Below are positions 8,217 through 14,764 of a DNA stretch of 17,789 nucleotides, piece after piece (positions within the stretch are counted from its first letter, which is position 1; each line of letters opens with the position of its first letter). The position numbers and the translations under genes are program-made. The DNA comes from Methanobacteriota archaeon (lineage in GTDB: Archaea > Thermoplasmatota > Poseidoniia > Poseidoniales > Poseidoniaceae): contig PBHQ01000042.1 of NCBI GenBank assembly GCA_002719475.1, positions 3,813 through 21,601 of the forward strand, written 5' to 3'. The notes beneath the pieces were generated by a model. It saw nothing but the letters and a program-made list of their open reading frames with translations. It ran no database searches and had not been told where the DNA came from.

Positions 8217-8884
8217 TAATAAATTTCTCTTAAAAGCATGAAAGATTCGCACGCAAACCGGCCCGCTTCCGCGCCACGAAGATAAGCCAAACTTTTTATT
8301 GCTCGATCACTCCTTGGAAATGGAAAATCACTTATCTCACCATCATAAAGCTCCATGATAGAGACTTTTTGATTTAAAAAGGGGTTTATATCCACATAGC
8401 AATTGGGCCGAAACTCGCGATCAATTGGTGTAATAGAAAAATTAGTTTCCGATGGAATTTCCATGCACATAACTTTTCGTACCGAATTAAATCGAAAGGC
8501 TTTTGTGCAAGCACTTGCCGCTTTGAAGCTGATTTGATGGTCGGTGTGAGCATCAGCCGGGAATGGTAGATATAAAATATTTGGAGAAATCGAGCGGAAG
8601 ATCACAGCCATAGCATCAACGATAGATTTAATCGAATATGTGTCAAGTTGTGAACTCGGGAACCCCAACCGATGAACCCCTTCAAATTTATAAGCCTCAG
8701 CCACTGAAGAAATTTCCTTATTTCTGCGCTGAATTTGATCCAGGCTGTAACCTCCATCAGAAGTCATTTCGGATACAATCATCCAGTGCACTGCATCGCC
8801 TTCCTGGCAATGCCGCAACAATGTGCCTCCACAACCAAGCGTTTCGTCGTCCGGATGCGGAGCTACAACGAGTACCGTCCTCAA
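8216..8884 (-). CDS. PIG-L (LmbE) family zinc deacetylase
   Basis: The 222-residue protein has AHPDDE at 9-14 and HTDH at 113-116, the two zinc-binding motifs of PIG-L/LmbE/MshB N-deacetylases, with D13 as the likely catalytic base. These enzymes remove an N-acetyl group from sugars. The start is a TTG (MRTVLVVAPHPDDE) whose bases overlap a TGA at 8881-8883. That TGA is the natural end of the formyltransferase frame if the internal stop of that gene is ignored. The gene lies between the formyltransferase and the synthase. The pairing suggests removal of an acetyl group followed by formylation of the free amine on the nonulosonic acid or its precursor. The family call is firm and the substrate is inferred. 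Confidence 0.9.
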   Translation of the reverse strand: MRTVLVVAPHPDDETLGCGGTLLRHCQEGDAVHWMIVSEMTSDGGYSLDQIQRRNKEISSVAEAYKFEGVHRLGFPSSQLDTYSIKSIVDAMAVIFRSISPNILYLPFPADAHTDHQISFKAASACTKAFRFNSVRKVMCMEIPSETNFSITPIDREFRPNCYVDINPFLNQKVSIMELYDGEISDFPFPRSDRAIKSLAYLRGAEAGRFACESFMLLREIY

Positions 8885-9015
8885 ATATAATCTCCAACTC
8901 GCGGTATTTTGGGAATTTCGTGTTCAAGCAACATAATAGAGTCTATCCCACACTTCACATGAACTATTTTGCCTTCAACATTAAGCACTTTTCCTGGCTC
9001 GACGTGATGCTCATC
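8881..9015 (-). pseudogene. Detached C-terminal segment of the formyltransferase, in frame after a TAA
   Basis: After the TAA at 9016-9018 the same reading frame stays open for 44 codons and ends at TGA 8881-8883. The encoded piece reads like the C-terminal OB-like part of formyltransferases, with VEPGKVLNVEGKIVHVKCG and then IPRVGDYI at the end. The TGA overlaps the TTG start of the deacetylase as TTGA, the same coupling seen between the 2-epimerase and formyltransferase genes. All of this indicates that the ancestral gene ran 8881-9765 (294 residues counting one codon at the TAA). Explanations are a recent nonsense substitution, a sequencing or consensus error, or stop-codon readthrough. 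No start codon with a ribosome site is evident for separate translation. Confidence 0.75.
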
Positions 9016-9765
9016 TTAGCCATAACACACCGTGCTCCAAACTTTTATTTCTTGGCCCTGATGCATAAAATGAGCGCCGATATACGGACGCGAGAGACCC
9101 CGGACTAAGTTATGGATAGTTTGCGACGACATTCGCCAATCTATAGCACCATCAGCCTGTGTGCGACGACGCCAGTTTGTTGCTTTATCATGAAACTGGG
9201 GGATGGTTGCAAGCCGCCCCTCAATCAATTCCTTAATAATATTATCAATCTGTGCCTTTGAGGATACTGTGACTTTTCCCATTAAGCTAGCGGCGTTATC
9301 GTCTCCCGTCACGGGGATTGAAACACGGGAGACAATATCCCCGGTATCAACTCCGCTATCCATCATGAAAAAGCAGGATGCTGTTTCAGGCAACCCTAAA
9401 ACAAGAGTCCAAATAAGGGGATGACGACCACGTCCTAGAGGAAGTGGTGCCGGGTGATAACCAATTACGCCGTATTTTGAAGAAGAAAGGACCGACTTAT
9501 CCAACAAATGAGACCACCCCAGGCAAAAAATTATATCCGGCATAGTCTGATGAAACCAGGCCGCTATATCGCATTGAGAATGCGCATCTGCCATTAAAAA
9601 TGGGATCTTATTTTTTTCTGCTATGGGTGCTAAAGATTTAAAGTCTGAATTAAAGCTCGCCTTTCCTCTAGTTACGATTGAGACGACCTCCACGTCCTTG
9701 GAGTTAAGAAGATGCTCAAGCATTGTGAAACTAAATTGTACACAACCAATAAAACCAACCTTCAA
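9016..9765 (-). CDS. Sugar N-formyltransferase (methionyl-tRNA formyltransferase-like), C-terminally interrupted
   Basis: The N-terminal formyltransferase domain covers about residues 1-190. It has HPAPLPLGRGRHPLIW at 104-119 and a DSGVDTGDIV segment whose D140 matches the catalytic Asp. The usual catalytic triad is N-x-H...D (N102, H104, D140 in E. coli ArnA); here the Asn position holds G102, while H104 and D140 are kept at the same numbering. Sugar formyltransferases move a formyl group from N10-formyl-tetrahydrofolate to a sugar amine. A C-terminal subdomain begins around DGAIDWRMSSQTIHNLVRGL. The frame is cut by TAA at 9016-9018 after 249 residues, but the missing part continues in frame (8881-9015). 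The TTG start overlaps the 2-epimerase TGA as TTGA. The product may be truncated but perhaps still has its catalytic domain. Confidence 0.85.
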   Translation of the reverse strand: MKVGFIGCVQFSFTMLEHLLNSKDVEVVSIVTRGKASFNSDFKSLAPIAEKNKIPFLMADAHSQCDIAAWFHQTMPDIIFCLGWSHLLDKSVLSSSKYGVIGYHPAPLPLGRGRHPLIWTLVLGLPETASCFFMMDSGVDTGDIVSRVSIPVTGDDNAASLMGKVTVSSKAQIDNIIKELIEGRLATIPQFHDKATNWRRRTQADGAIDWRMSSQTIHNLVRGLSRPYIGAHFMHQGQEIKVWSTVCYG

Positions 9766-10946
9766 ACTAACATCTCCATAGGAAGGTCGTAGAAGGGCTT
9801 CATTAAAATATTATCTAAATCAACCGTTTTAAGAACATTCTTAATTTTCCGTGAGGCACCCGCAACACCAAACGGGTAAATAGCTTTATCCGTTTTCTTA
9901 CGATGTTGGGGTTTAATTGCCTCGGAAATTGCCGCAATAATTGATTGTTCGGACTCCGCACAATCGATTACTGAATCAGACCTAATTCTACCTCGCTGTC
10001 TATCACCGATGTTTACAGTTGGGACTTTTAAAGCGGGCGCCTCTAGAATTCCACTTGATGAGTTTCCAACAACGGCAGATGCATATTTCATAGCACTAAA
10101 ATATCTTAATTGACCTAACGAGACATACATACACAATCGTTCGGGTGAAGATGCCACATAACTCTCAATTATTTTTGTAAGGTTTTTATTGCCTGGATCG
10201 GAATTAACCCCTGTTATTATAACGTTGAATTCAGGAAACTTCTCAAAGGCATTGAGCATATGAACGATGTTGTCTCCACATTTGGCGCTATTAAGTGTAA
10301 CTGGATGGTAAGTGACGAGAAAAAAGGGATTAGTCAGATCGAAACTGAGATAATTTGAGAGTGAGTCCCTATCTATGAAATCTAGCACGGCCAAAGCATC
10401 CAGACACATAGCTCCAACATTAAAAACTCGTTCAGGATTCTCTCCTAATTGGATTACACGTCTGCGATAAGGCTCTGCTGCAGTAAAATGCAAATGGCTC
10501 ATCTTTGTTGTCGAATGTCGGATAGACTCATCTATTAAACCCTCAGTTGCTTCCCCCCCGTGAATATGGGCGATCGGAATTTTCAACAACATCGCAGCTT
10601 CTGCCGCACCCAGAATTTCATAACGGTCACCAAGCAACACCAAAATATCGGGCTTCAGACTATCAAGGACCTCCGCCAATCTGGAAATTCCTTTTGCCAT
10701 TGATCGCGCAACTCCCAGCGGACTATCGTCAAACAAATCAATTGGTACTCGTGCGTCGACTTGAAATCCATCTCTCTCTATTAAGACGACCGTGTTTCCA
10801 TATGACGCTTCTAGATGCATAGCCGTAACAACCACTTGAAGATCAAGTAAATCGTCATTTTCAATCTCTCGCATAAGCGTGGAAAGCAGTCCATACTCAG
10901 CCCGTGTTCCAGTTATTATACAAATTTTACGGGCCTCGATTGTCAA
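9762..10946 (-). CDS. Hydrolysing nucleotide-sugar 2-epimerase (LegG/NeuC family)
   Basis: This is a GT-B-fold epimerase of 394 residues with TGTRAEYGLL at 12-21, LLGDRYEIL near 104-112, and HIHGGEATEGLIDESIRH at 127-144. A later VGNSSSGILEAPALKVPTVN then GDRQRGR follows. These match NeuC/LegG enzymes, which hydrolyse a UDP- or GDP-bound 2-acetamido sugar with inversion at C2 to release the free manno-configured sugar for the synthase. The LegC aminotransferase directly upstream argues for a diacetamido-trideoxy substrate (LegG) rather than UDP-GlcNAc (NeuC). The start is a TTG one base after the LegC stop, with an AGGCG upstream; TTG starts recur in this operon. Its stop overlaps the next start. 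Confidence 0.9.
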   Translation of the reverse strand: MTIEARKICIITGTRAEYGLLSTLMREIENDDLLDLQVVVTAMHLEASYGNTVVLIERDGFQVDARVPIDLFDDSPLGVARSMAKGISRLAEVLDSLKPDILVLLGDRYEILGAAEAAMLLKIPIAHIHGGEATEGLIDESIRHSTTKMSHLHFTAAEPYRRRVIQLGENPERVFNVGAMCLDALAVLDFIDRDSLSNYLSFDLTNPFFLVTYHPVTLNSAKCGDNIVHMLNAFEKFPEFNVIITGVNSDPGNKNLTKIIESYVASSPERLCMYVSLGQLRYFSAMKYASAVVGNSSSGILEAPALKVPTVNIGDRQRGRIRSDSVIDCAESEQSIIAAISEAIKPQHRKKTDKAIYPFGVAGASRKIKNVLKTVDLDNILMKPFYDLPMEMLV

Positions 10947-10947
10947 T

Positions 10948-12102
10948 TTATGCGTCGCCTAATTGGGCACTTGAGGGTATATTTATTATACGTTTATAAA
11001 GGCTTCGCGACACAGAGAGATCCATTTGTGGACAATCGTTGTAAGGTGCCAGGGTCGATAGCGGTTTCCATGCAGGGCGGCTCATAAGCCCAGAGTTATT
11101 TAAAAGGTGCAATACCTCATCTCGGAATTTTTCGAATGCGTCCTCAAGAATTATCAGGTTGAGCCAGTAATTACTGCGACAGCTCTTTGGCTCGGTAAAA
11201 AACTTCACGCCTGCGAGACCCTGAAAGGCGGTCTCATAGCGCTTTGCAAGATTGCGCTTATTCTCAATAAAAATATTCAGGTTTTCTAGCTGAGCACATC
11301 CGATTGCAGCATTTATATTCGCCAAGCGATAATTGTACCCAATTTGGTCATGGTCAAATTCCCACGGGCTTGGCTTTTTTGCTGTAGTGGTTAGATGTTT
11401 TGCACGAGCTGCAAGTTCTGCGCTTTCTGTTAAAATTGCACCCCCACTTCCTGTCGTAATTATCTTATTACCGTTAAAACTTAGAGCTGAGAGAAGACCA
11501 TATTTCCCGGTATGGCTGTCTTTATAATATGAACCAAGCGATTCAGCCGCATCCTCGATAAGGGGAAGTTCAAAGTCCTGACAGACTGTAAGTATCTCAT
11601 CGAGACTTGCTGGATGGCCAAATGCATGCATACAGACTACTGCTGCAATTCGCCTTCCGGTTTTTTTATTTACAAGATCACCGTCCCGAAAATTCCCGAT
11701 ATCTGCCAGATGTTCGGCGAGTTTTTTTGGGTCGAGTCCCAAGGTAGACTCTGAACTATCGGCGAAATGTGGGATTGCATTACAGTAAGATACCGCATTC
11801 GCTACAGCTACAAAAGACAATGCAGGAACTATTACCTCATCACCAGCGCGTACACCTGCGAGTAATAGGCATACATGCAAAGCCGAAGTACCATTTATTG
11901 TAGGCACAGCATGACTCACATTAGTTACTTCACTTAACATGTGGCCAAACTTTTCCACATAAGAACCAACACTGGACACCCATCCAGTATCGAGACAATC
12001 TTTTATATAGAGCCATTCATTTCCAATTAAATTCGGTTCATGTAAAGAAGCATCTTCGTTAACGACCAAACGCATTGCTTCGAGCACGTCATTCGCAATC
12101 AT
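10948..12102 (-). CDS. LegC-type PLP aminotransferase (DegT/DnrJ/EryC1 family)
   Basis: The protein has EPNLIGNEW at 22-30 and GWVSSVG at 40-46, hallmark early motifs of the LegC branch of DegT aminotransferases. NGTSALH at 70-76, IEDAAESLGSYY at 182-193 and GNKIITTGSGG at 211-221 follow; K213 is the probable PLP Schiff-base lysine. The enzyme should aminate C4 of a 4-keto-6-deoxy nucleotide sugar using glutamate. The ATG at 12102 lies 2 bp after the epimerase stop and is preferred over a start nine codons earlier that would overlap that gene; the resulting 384 residues are normal for the family. It needs a 4-keto substrate made by a 4,6-dehydratase, which is not clearly encoded in this window. 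Confidence 0.9.
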   Translation of the reverse strand: MIANDVLEAMRLVVNEDASLHEPNLIGNEWLYIKDCLDTGWVSSVGSYVEKFGHMLSEVTNVSHAVPTINGTSALHVCLLLAGVRAGDEVIVPALSFVAVANAVSYCNAIPHFADSSESTLGLDPKKLAEHLADIGNFRDGDLVNKKTGRRIAAVVCMHAFGHPASLDEILTVCQDFELPLIEDAAESLGSYYKDSHTGKYGLLSALSFNGNKIITTGSGGAILTESAELAARAKHLTTTAKKPSPWEFDHDQIGYNYRLANINAAIGCAQLENLNIFIENKRNLAKRYETAFQGLAGVKFFTEPKSCRSNYWLNLIILEDAFEKFRDEVLHLLNNSGLMSRPAWKPLSTLAPYNDCPQMDLSVSRSLYKRIINIPSSAQLGDA

Positions 12103-12104
12103 AG

Positions 12105-13247
12105 TTATTTCGCATCTCGAATTTCCCAATTTCCGTAGAAATTTAAATGCTCGCCAAAATTTTGAAAAAGCCCTTGGCGCATCGCTCCGATTAACTCTCT
12201 AATTCCGTCGGATATTGTATAAGACGGTTCAAAAAAAAGGCGGCTTCTTACCTTGGAAAAATCCACCCTATAATTGCGAGCATCTGAACCACTGTCTTGA
12301 TGCGCATATTTACCGTCCGGCAGTTGTTCAATAATTGCGTCAACTAACATTTGTTTTGTAAAATTATTCACGTCACCGCCTGCGTTGAATACTTCGAAAT
12401 TTACTCTTTCCCGAGGAGCCTCAATAACACGACGAATTAATTCGCTGAAATCACGCAAATGACAATACGGCCGCCATGTGTGCGCATCATAAACACGCAA
12501 GTCATGGCCTAACATCATTGCACGAGTGAATTCACTAACAGTAAGATCAAAGCGCATTCGCAAGCTAAGCCCAAAAGCAGTAGCAAATCGAAGTATCGTG
12601 GGGCAGTAATCAACACTACCCTGCGAGTTTAATATTTTTTTCTCTACTTGAACTTTAGATTTCGCGTACAGTGATAATGGATTCAGTGCAAAGTCCTCAT
12701 CTGCAAGGTGATTTCCCTCTATCAGACCATAGTTGGAGCAGGTGGAGACAAAGACAACCTTGTTCAATGAACGCTCATTCAGCAGGTGCAGCACGAGATC
12801 ATATCCAGTATCATTAATTTCCTCTGCGGCGGCTGGGTATTTTTTTGTAATTGGATCGCCAACTAGGCCAGCGAGCAGTATTACATCATCGACATCTCTG
12901 AGGGCCTCCTCAACGTCCGACTTTACTGTTATATCACCTCGGAGAAATTCATAAGAATTGCGATGAAGAAAGGGGACCACGGTTTGGCCATGATTATAAA
13001 TTAAATTATCAAAACTGCGCACAATGTATCCGGCGTCAAGCAAATGCTCGGTGAGAACAGAGCCTACATACCCAGCTCCACCTATTATTAGAACCCTCCG
13101 GACTTTTGCGCCCCTCAATGAAAAAGCTTTTTCAGCAACATGAATATTTTCCTCGAATACTTCTCCTTGATAATGCGACGGAAGACTGGCGTTATTGACG
13201 TATGCGATATTTCTGCAATACGACTCTAGAATTTCATTAGTAGCCAT
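12105..13247 (-). CDS. NAD-dependent sugar epimerase/dehydratase (extended SDR)
   Basis: Using the ATG at 13247 (preceded by GGGG), the protein has 380 residues. The cofactor loop GGAGYVGS is at 56-63, an AGLVGDP segment is near 126-132, VSTCSNYG is at 167-174 and the catalytic Y194-AKS-K198 follows. 4,6-dehydratases carry Asp-Glu after the active-site Thr (TDExYG). Here those positions are Cys and Ser, so epimerase, reductase or another NAD-linked chemistry is more likely than dehydration. About 50 residues precede the Rossmann fold, which is unusual for extended SDRs and matches no domain I recognise. It is the first biosynthetic gene after the ops element. It occupies the place where a LegB dehydratase would be expected, but its motifs do not support that role. 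Confidence 0.8.
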   Translation of the reverse strand: MATNEILESYCRNIAYVNNASLPSHYQGEVFEENIHVAEKAFSLRGAKVRRVLIIGGAGYVGSVLTEHLLDAGYIVRSFDNLIYNHGQTVVPFLHRNSYEFLRGDITVKSDVEEALRDVDDVILLAGLVGDPITKKYPAAAEEINDTGYDLVLHLLNERSLNKVVFVSTCSNYGLIEGNHLADEDFALNPLSLYAKSKVQVEKKILNSQGSVDYCPTILRFATAFGLSLRMRFDLTVSEFTRAMMLGHDLRVYDAHTWRPYCHLRDFSELIRRVIEAPRERVNFEVFNAGGDVNNFTKQMLVDAIIEQLPDGKYAHQDSGSDARNYRVDFSKVRSRLFFEPSYTISDGIRELIGAMRQGLFQNFGEHLNFYGNWEIRDAK

Positions 13248-13292
13248 TTTCCCCACACACAATACTTCGGCTATCCCGCGCTAATATTTTCC

Positions 13293-13304
13293 CACGCTAC
13301 CGCA
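13293..13304 (-). promoter_or_regulatory. ops-like element (RfaH recruitment/pause site)
   Basis: The minus strand reads TGCGGTAGCGTG, identical to the E. coli ops core GGCGGTAGCGTG at 11 of 12 positions (11 contiguous bases). It lies in the untranslated gap after an RfaH-like gene and about 45 bp before the first biosynthetic gene. In enterobacteria RNA polymerase pauses at ops, and RfaH binds the exposed non-template strand and suppresses termination through long surface-polysaccharide operons. An exact 11-mer in this short gap is very unlikely by chance. Whether this alphaproteobacterial paralog reads it is inference. Confidence 0.75.
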
Positions 13305-13326
13305 CTCAGGGTGAAACTACCCTGAG
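13305..13326 (-). promoter_or_regulatory. Hairpin directly upstream of ops, candidate pause hairpin
   Basis: There are perfect 8-bp arms, CTCAGGGT and ACCCTGAG, with a 6-base loop (AGTTTC on the transcribed strand). The hairpin ends at the base before the ops element. That leaves 10 bases between its foot and the expected ops pause U (13294), about the spacing known for hairpin-stabilised pauses such as the his pause. No T-run follows, so it is not an intrinsic terminator. A second weaker inverted pair, TTTCGC/GCGAAA (13350-13374), overlaps the stop codon of the rfaH-like gene. Confidence 0.6.
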
Positions 13327-13358
13327 GACCGAACGCTCTAACTACTTAGTTTCGCCGT

Positions 13359-13862
13359 TTATAAGGCAGCGAAAACTGTGTTCTCATTAACCTGCGCCCG
13401 CACTTGGCGCCCAAGCATATTTAAAAGGACAGTAACCCGATTACTGCCGTCCGTACTCTCAAATAATGCATCGAGATCCCCCAGCGCACCCTGCAACACG
13501 CGAACATGTTCTCCGCGTCTAAAGGCCTCACCTTCGTAGACCTTAACCAGTCCTGCCTCATTCTGTCGCGATCGAATTTCTTCAATCACTACTTCTGGAA
13601 CGGCAGCAGGTTTCTCGCCAAAGCATATGACATCAAATATACCGATTGTCGAACGAATGGCGCGCCATAGTGAGCATTCCAAATCTATCTCAACGAATAA
13701 ATATCCGGGGAATAGTGGTCGCGGAACCCATTCAACTCTCCGAGCATGAGCACGACGCTTCATGTGTTTTGGCAGCAAAACCTTGAAGTCTTGCCGAGTT
13801 AAATGAAATGCCGCCTGGTCCTCAGCATTAATACGCGATTTTGCAACGCACCAATACTTCAT
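13359..13862 (-). CDS. RfaH-like transcription antiterminator (NusG paralog)
   Basis: The 167-residue protein has an NGN domain (about 1-100) with PRPLFPGYLFVEID at 47-60, TIGIFDVICFGEKPAAVP at 72-89, and a C-terminal KOW domain. The last 45 residues (GALGDLDALFESTDGSNR then VLLNMLGRQVRAQVNENT) follow the RfaH C-terminus closely (GAFEGFQAIFTEPDG... LLLNLINKEI...), so it is an RfaH-type rather than a housekeeping NusG. Such proteins ride with RNA polymerase and block Rho- and pause-dependent termination in long operons. The ATG overlaps the regulator's stop as ATGA. The downstream gap carries an ops element, its predicted target. Compared with E. coli from memory, Glu48 is Arg here, while the KOW Arg138 equivalent (R142) is kept. 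Confidence 0.9.
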   Translation of the reverse strand: MKYWCVAKSRINAEDQAAFHLTRQDFKVLLPKHMKRRAHARRVEWVPRPLFPGYLFVEIDLECSLWRAIRSTIGIFDVICFGEKPAAVPEVVIEEIRSRQNEAGLVKVYEGEAFRRGEHVRVLQGALGDLDALFESTDGSNRVTVLLNMLGRQVRAQVNENTVFAAL

Positions 13863-14482
13863 TTCGTGACCCCTTTGTCGCTAGTGACCCCCAGTAAGTC
13901 AGGAGCTAAAACCCGTTCAGGGGGCAAAATCTCGACCAACTTGTCAAATGACGCCTGTGGATTTGAAACTTCACACATTATAACTGCATCTATCTCGTTC
14001 AGATCAAATTCGGCTGCAGAGATCAGTGGAAGGCCTGCAAACTCAGGCGTATTCGGAAATTCAGTGATAACACAAACTAAGTCAATTTCGAAATTACGCG
14101 CTGAAAGAGTTAAGATCTCGGCTAGATCACTAGCCCCAAATAGAGCGACTCGATGCCAACCTCTAACCTGACATACCCTCAATAATTCGTTACCCGAAAT
14201 CCGTGCTTGACGAAATAAATTCAATGACTGAGAGAAAAACTCCGCAGTTAGCCGCGATTTTTCCGAAAACCCTTGAGGCGTCAAGTAGTAAGCGTAGCGA
14301 TTGGCCGGCGCGTGGGAAATCTTGATCAAGCCCTTCTTAACGCAGCGCTTTATATAAGTATTGGCTAACCCAAGAGCTATGCCGAGACGCCCCGCCATCG
14401 AACGCTGAGAAGCCTGGGCGTCATCATTAACTGCATTTAACAGACCGAGAGTAATTTTGGCTTCGTTATCCATATCGGGCAT
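13859..14482 (-). CDS. EPS-associated MarR-like winged-helix regulator with C-terminal Rossmann-like domain
   Basis: The N-terminal ~90 residues form a winged helix (ASQRSMAGRLGIALGLANTY, then KKGLIKI and YAYYLTPQGFSEKSRL) that resembles the EPS-associated MarR family seen at polysaccharide loci. Residues about 105-195 look like a nucleotide- or CoA-binding Rossmann fold (RVALFGASDLAEILTLSARN, VCVIT, IDAVIMCEV), an added sensor-like domain. It is the first gene of the operon and is coupled to the rfaH-like gene by ATGA. ATG at 14482 is used; another ATG three codons in is possible, and neither has a clear Shine-Dalgarno. It is the natural candidate to bind the palindromes upstream (14599-14638), by inference. 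Confidence 0.8.
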   Translation of the reverse strand: MPDMDNEAKITLGLLNAVNDDAQASQRSMAGRLGIALGLANTYIKRCVKKGLIKISHAPANRYAYYLTPQGFSEKSRLTAEFFSQSLNLFRQARISGNELLRVCQVRGWHRVALFGASDLAEILTLSARNFEIDLVCVITEFPNTPEFAGLPLISAAEFDLNEIDAVIMCEVSNPQASFDKLVEILPPERVLAPDLLGVTSDKGVTK

Positions 14483-14535
14483 TTCAAGATTTCAATTCGA
14501 CTGCTTATATTTTCCAAAAAACGGACAAAGCAAAC

Positions 14536-14564
14536 TATTTATTTCTACACGCATGACCGTTCAA
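14536..14564 (-). promoter_or_regulatory. Weak candidate promoter of the nonulosonic acid operon
   Basis: On the minus strand TTGAAC (14564-14559) and TAAATA (14541-14536) are separated by 17 bases, which would start transcription roughly 45 bases before the regulator gene. The -35 box coincides with a half-site (TGAACG) of the palindromes further upstream, so a repressor there could block it. The match to the sigma70 consensus is only partial. Confidence 0.3.
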
Positions 14565-14598
14565 TTTAGCTCCACAAAATGTCGATCTTCGATGATAG

Positions 14599-14638
14599 CG
14601 TTCAATAAATGAACGATAATGCGTTCAAGCTATGAACG
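14599..14638. promoter_or_regulatory. Tandem operator-like palindromes CGTTCA-N5-TGAACG
   Basis: Two perfect 17-bp palindromes, 14599-14615 (spacer ATAAA) and 14622-14638 (spacer AGCTA), are repeated with a 23-bp period, about two helical turns. The arms are conserved and the spacers differ, the pattern of a dimeric regulator binding twice. A further half-site CGTTCA is at 14558-14563. They lie in the 280-bp space between the tRNA and the first gene of the operon. The rest of that space (14483-14764) shows only a small TGGTTT/AAACCA inverted repeat (14675-14689) and no ORF worth calling. Confidence 0.65.
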
Positions 14639-14764
14639 TCAAGTATCTTTCGCGAATGTGCGCTTGACAGACATTGGTTTGGAAAACCACTCTGACAACT
14701 CAGATACCAAACTATATTTATACTTTTAGAGACTTACACGGGCGAAAATCTGCGATTTAAGGAA

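Noticed and set aside
13305..13326. Intrinsic terminator between the rfaH-like gene and the operon
   Set aside because: The 8-bp stem has no following T-run on either strand; its distance to the ops element fits a pause hairpin better.
14599..14638. SOS (LexA) boxes of the alphaproteobacterial type
   Set aside because: The alphaproteobacterial box is a direct repeat GTTC-N7-GTTC. Here the halves are inverted (GTTC-N7-GAAC), and no two GTTC sites are 11 bp apart, so LexA is not supported.
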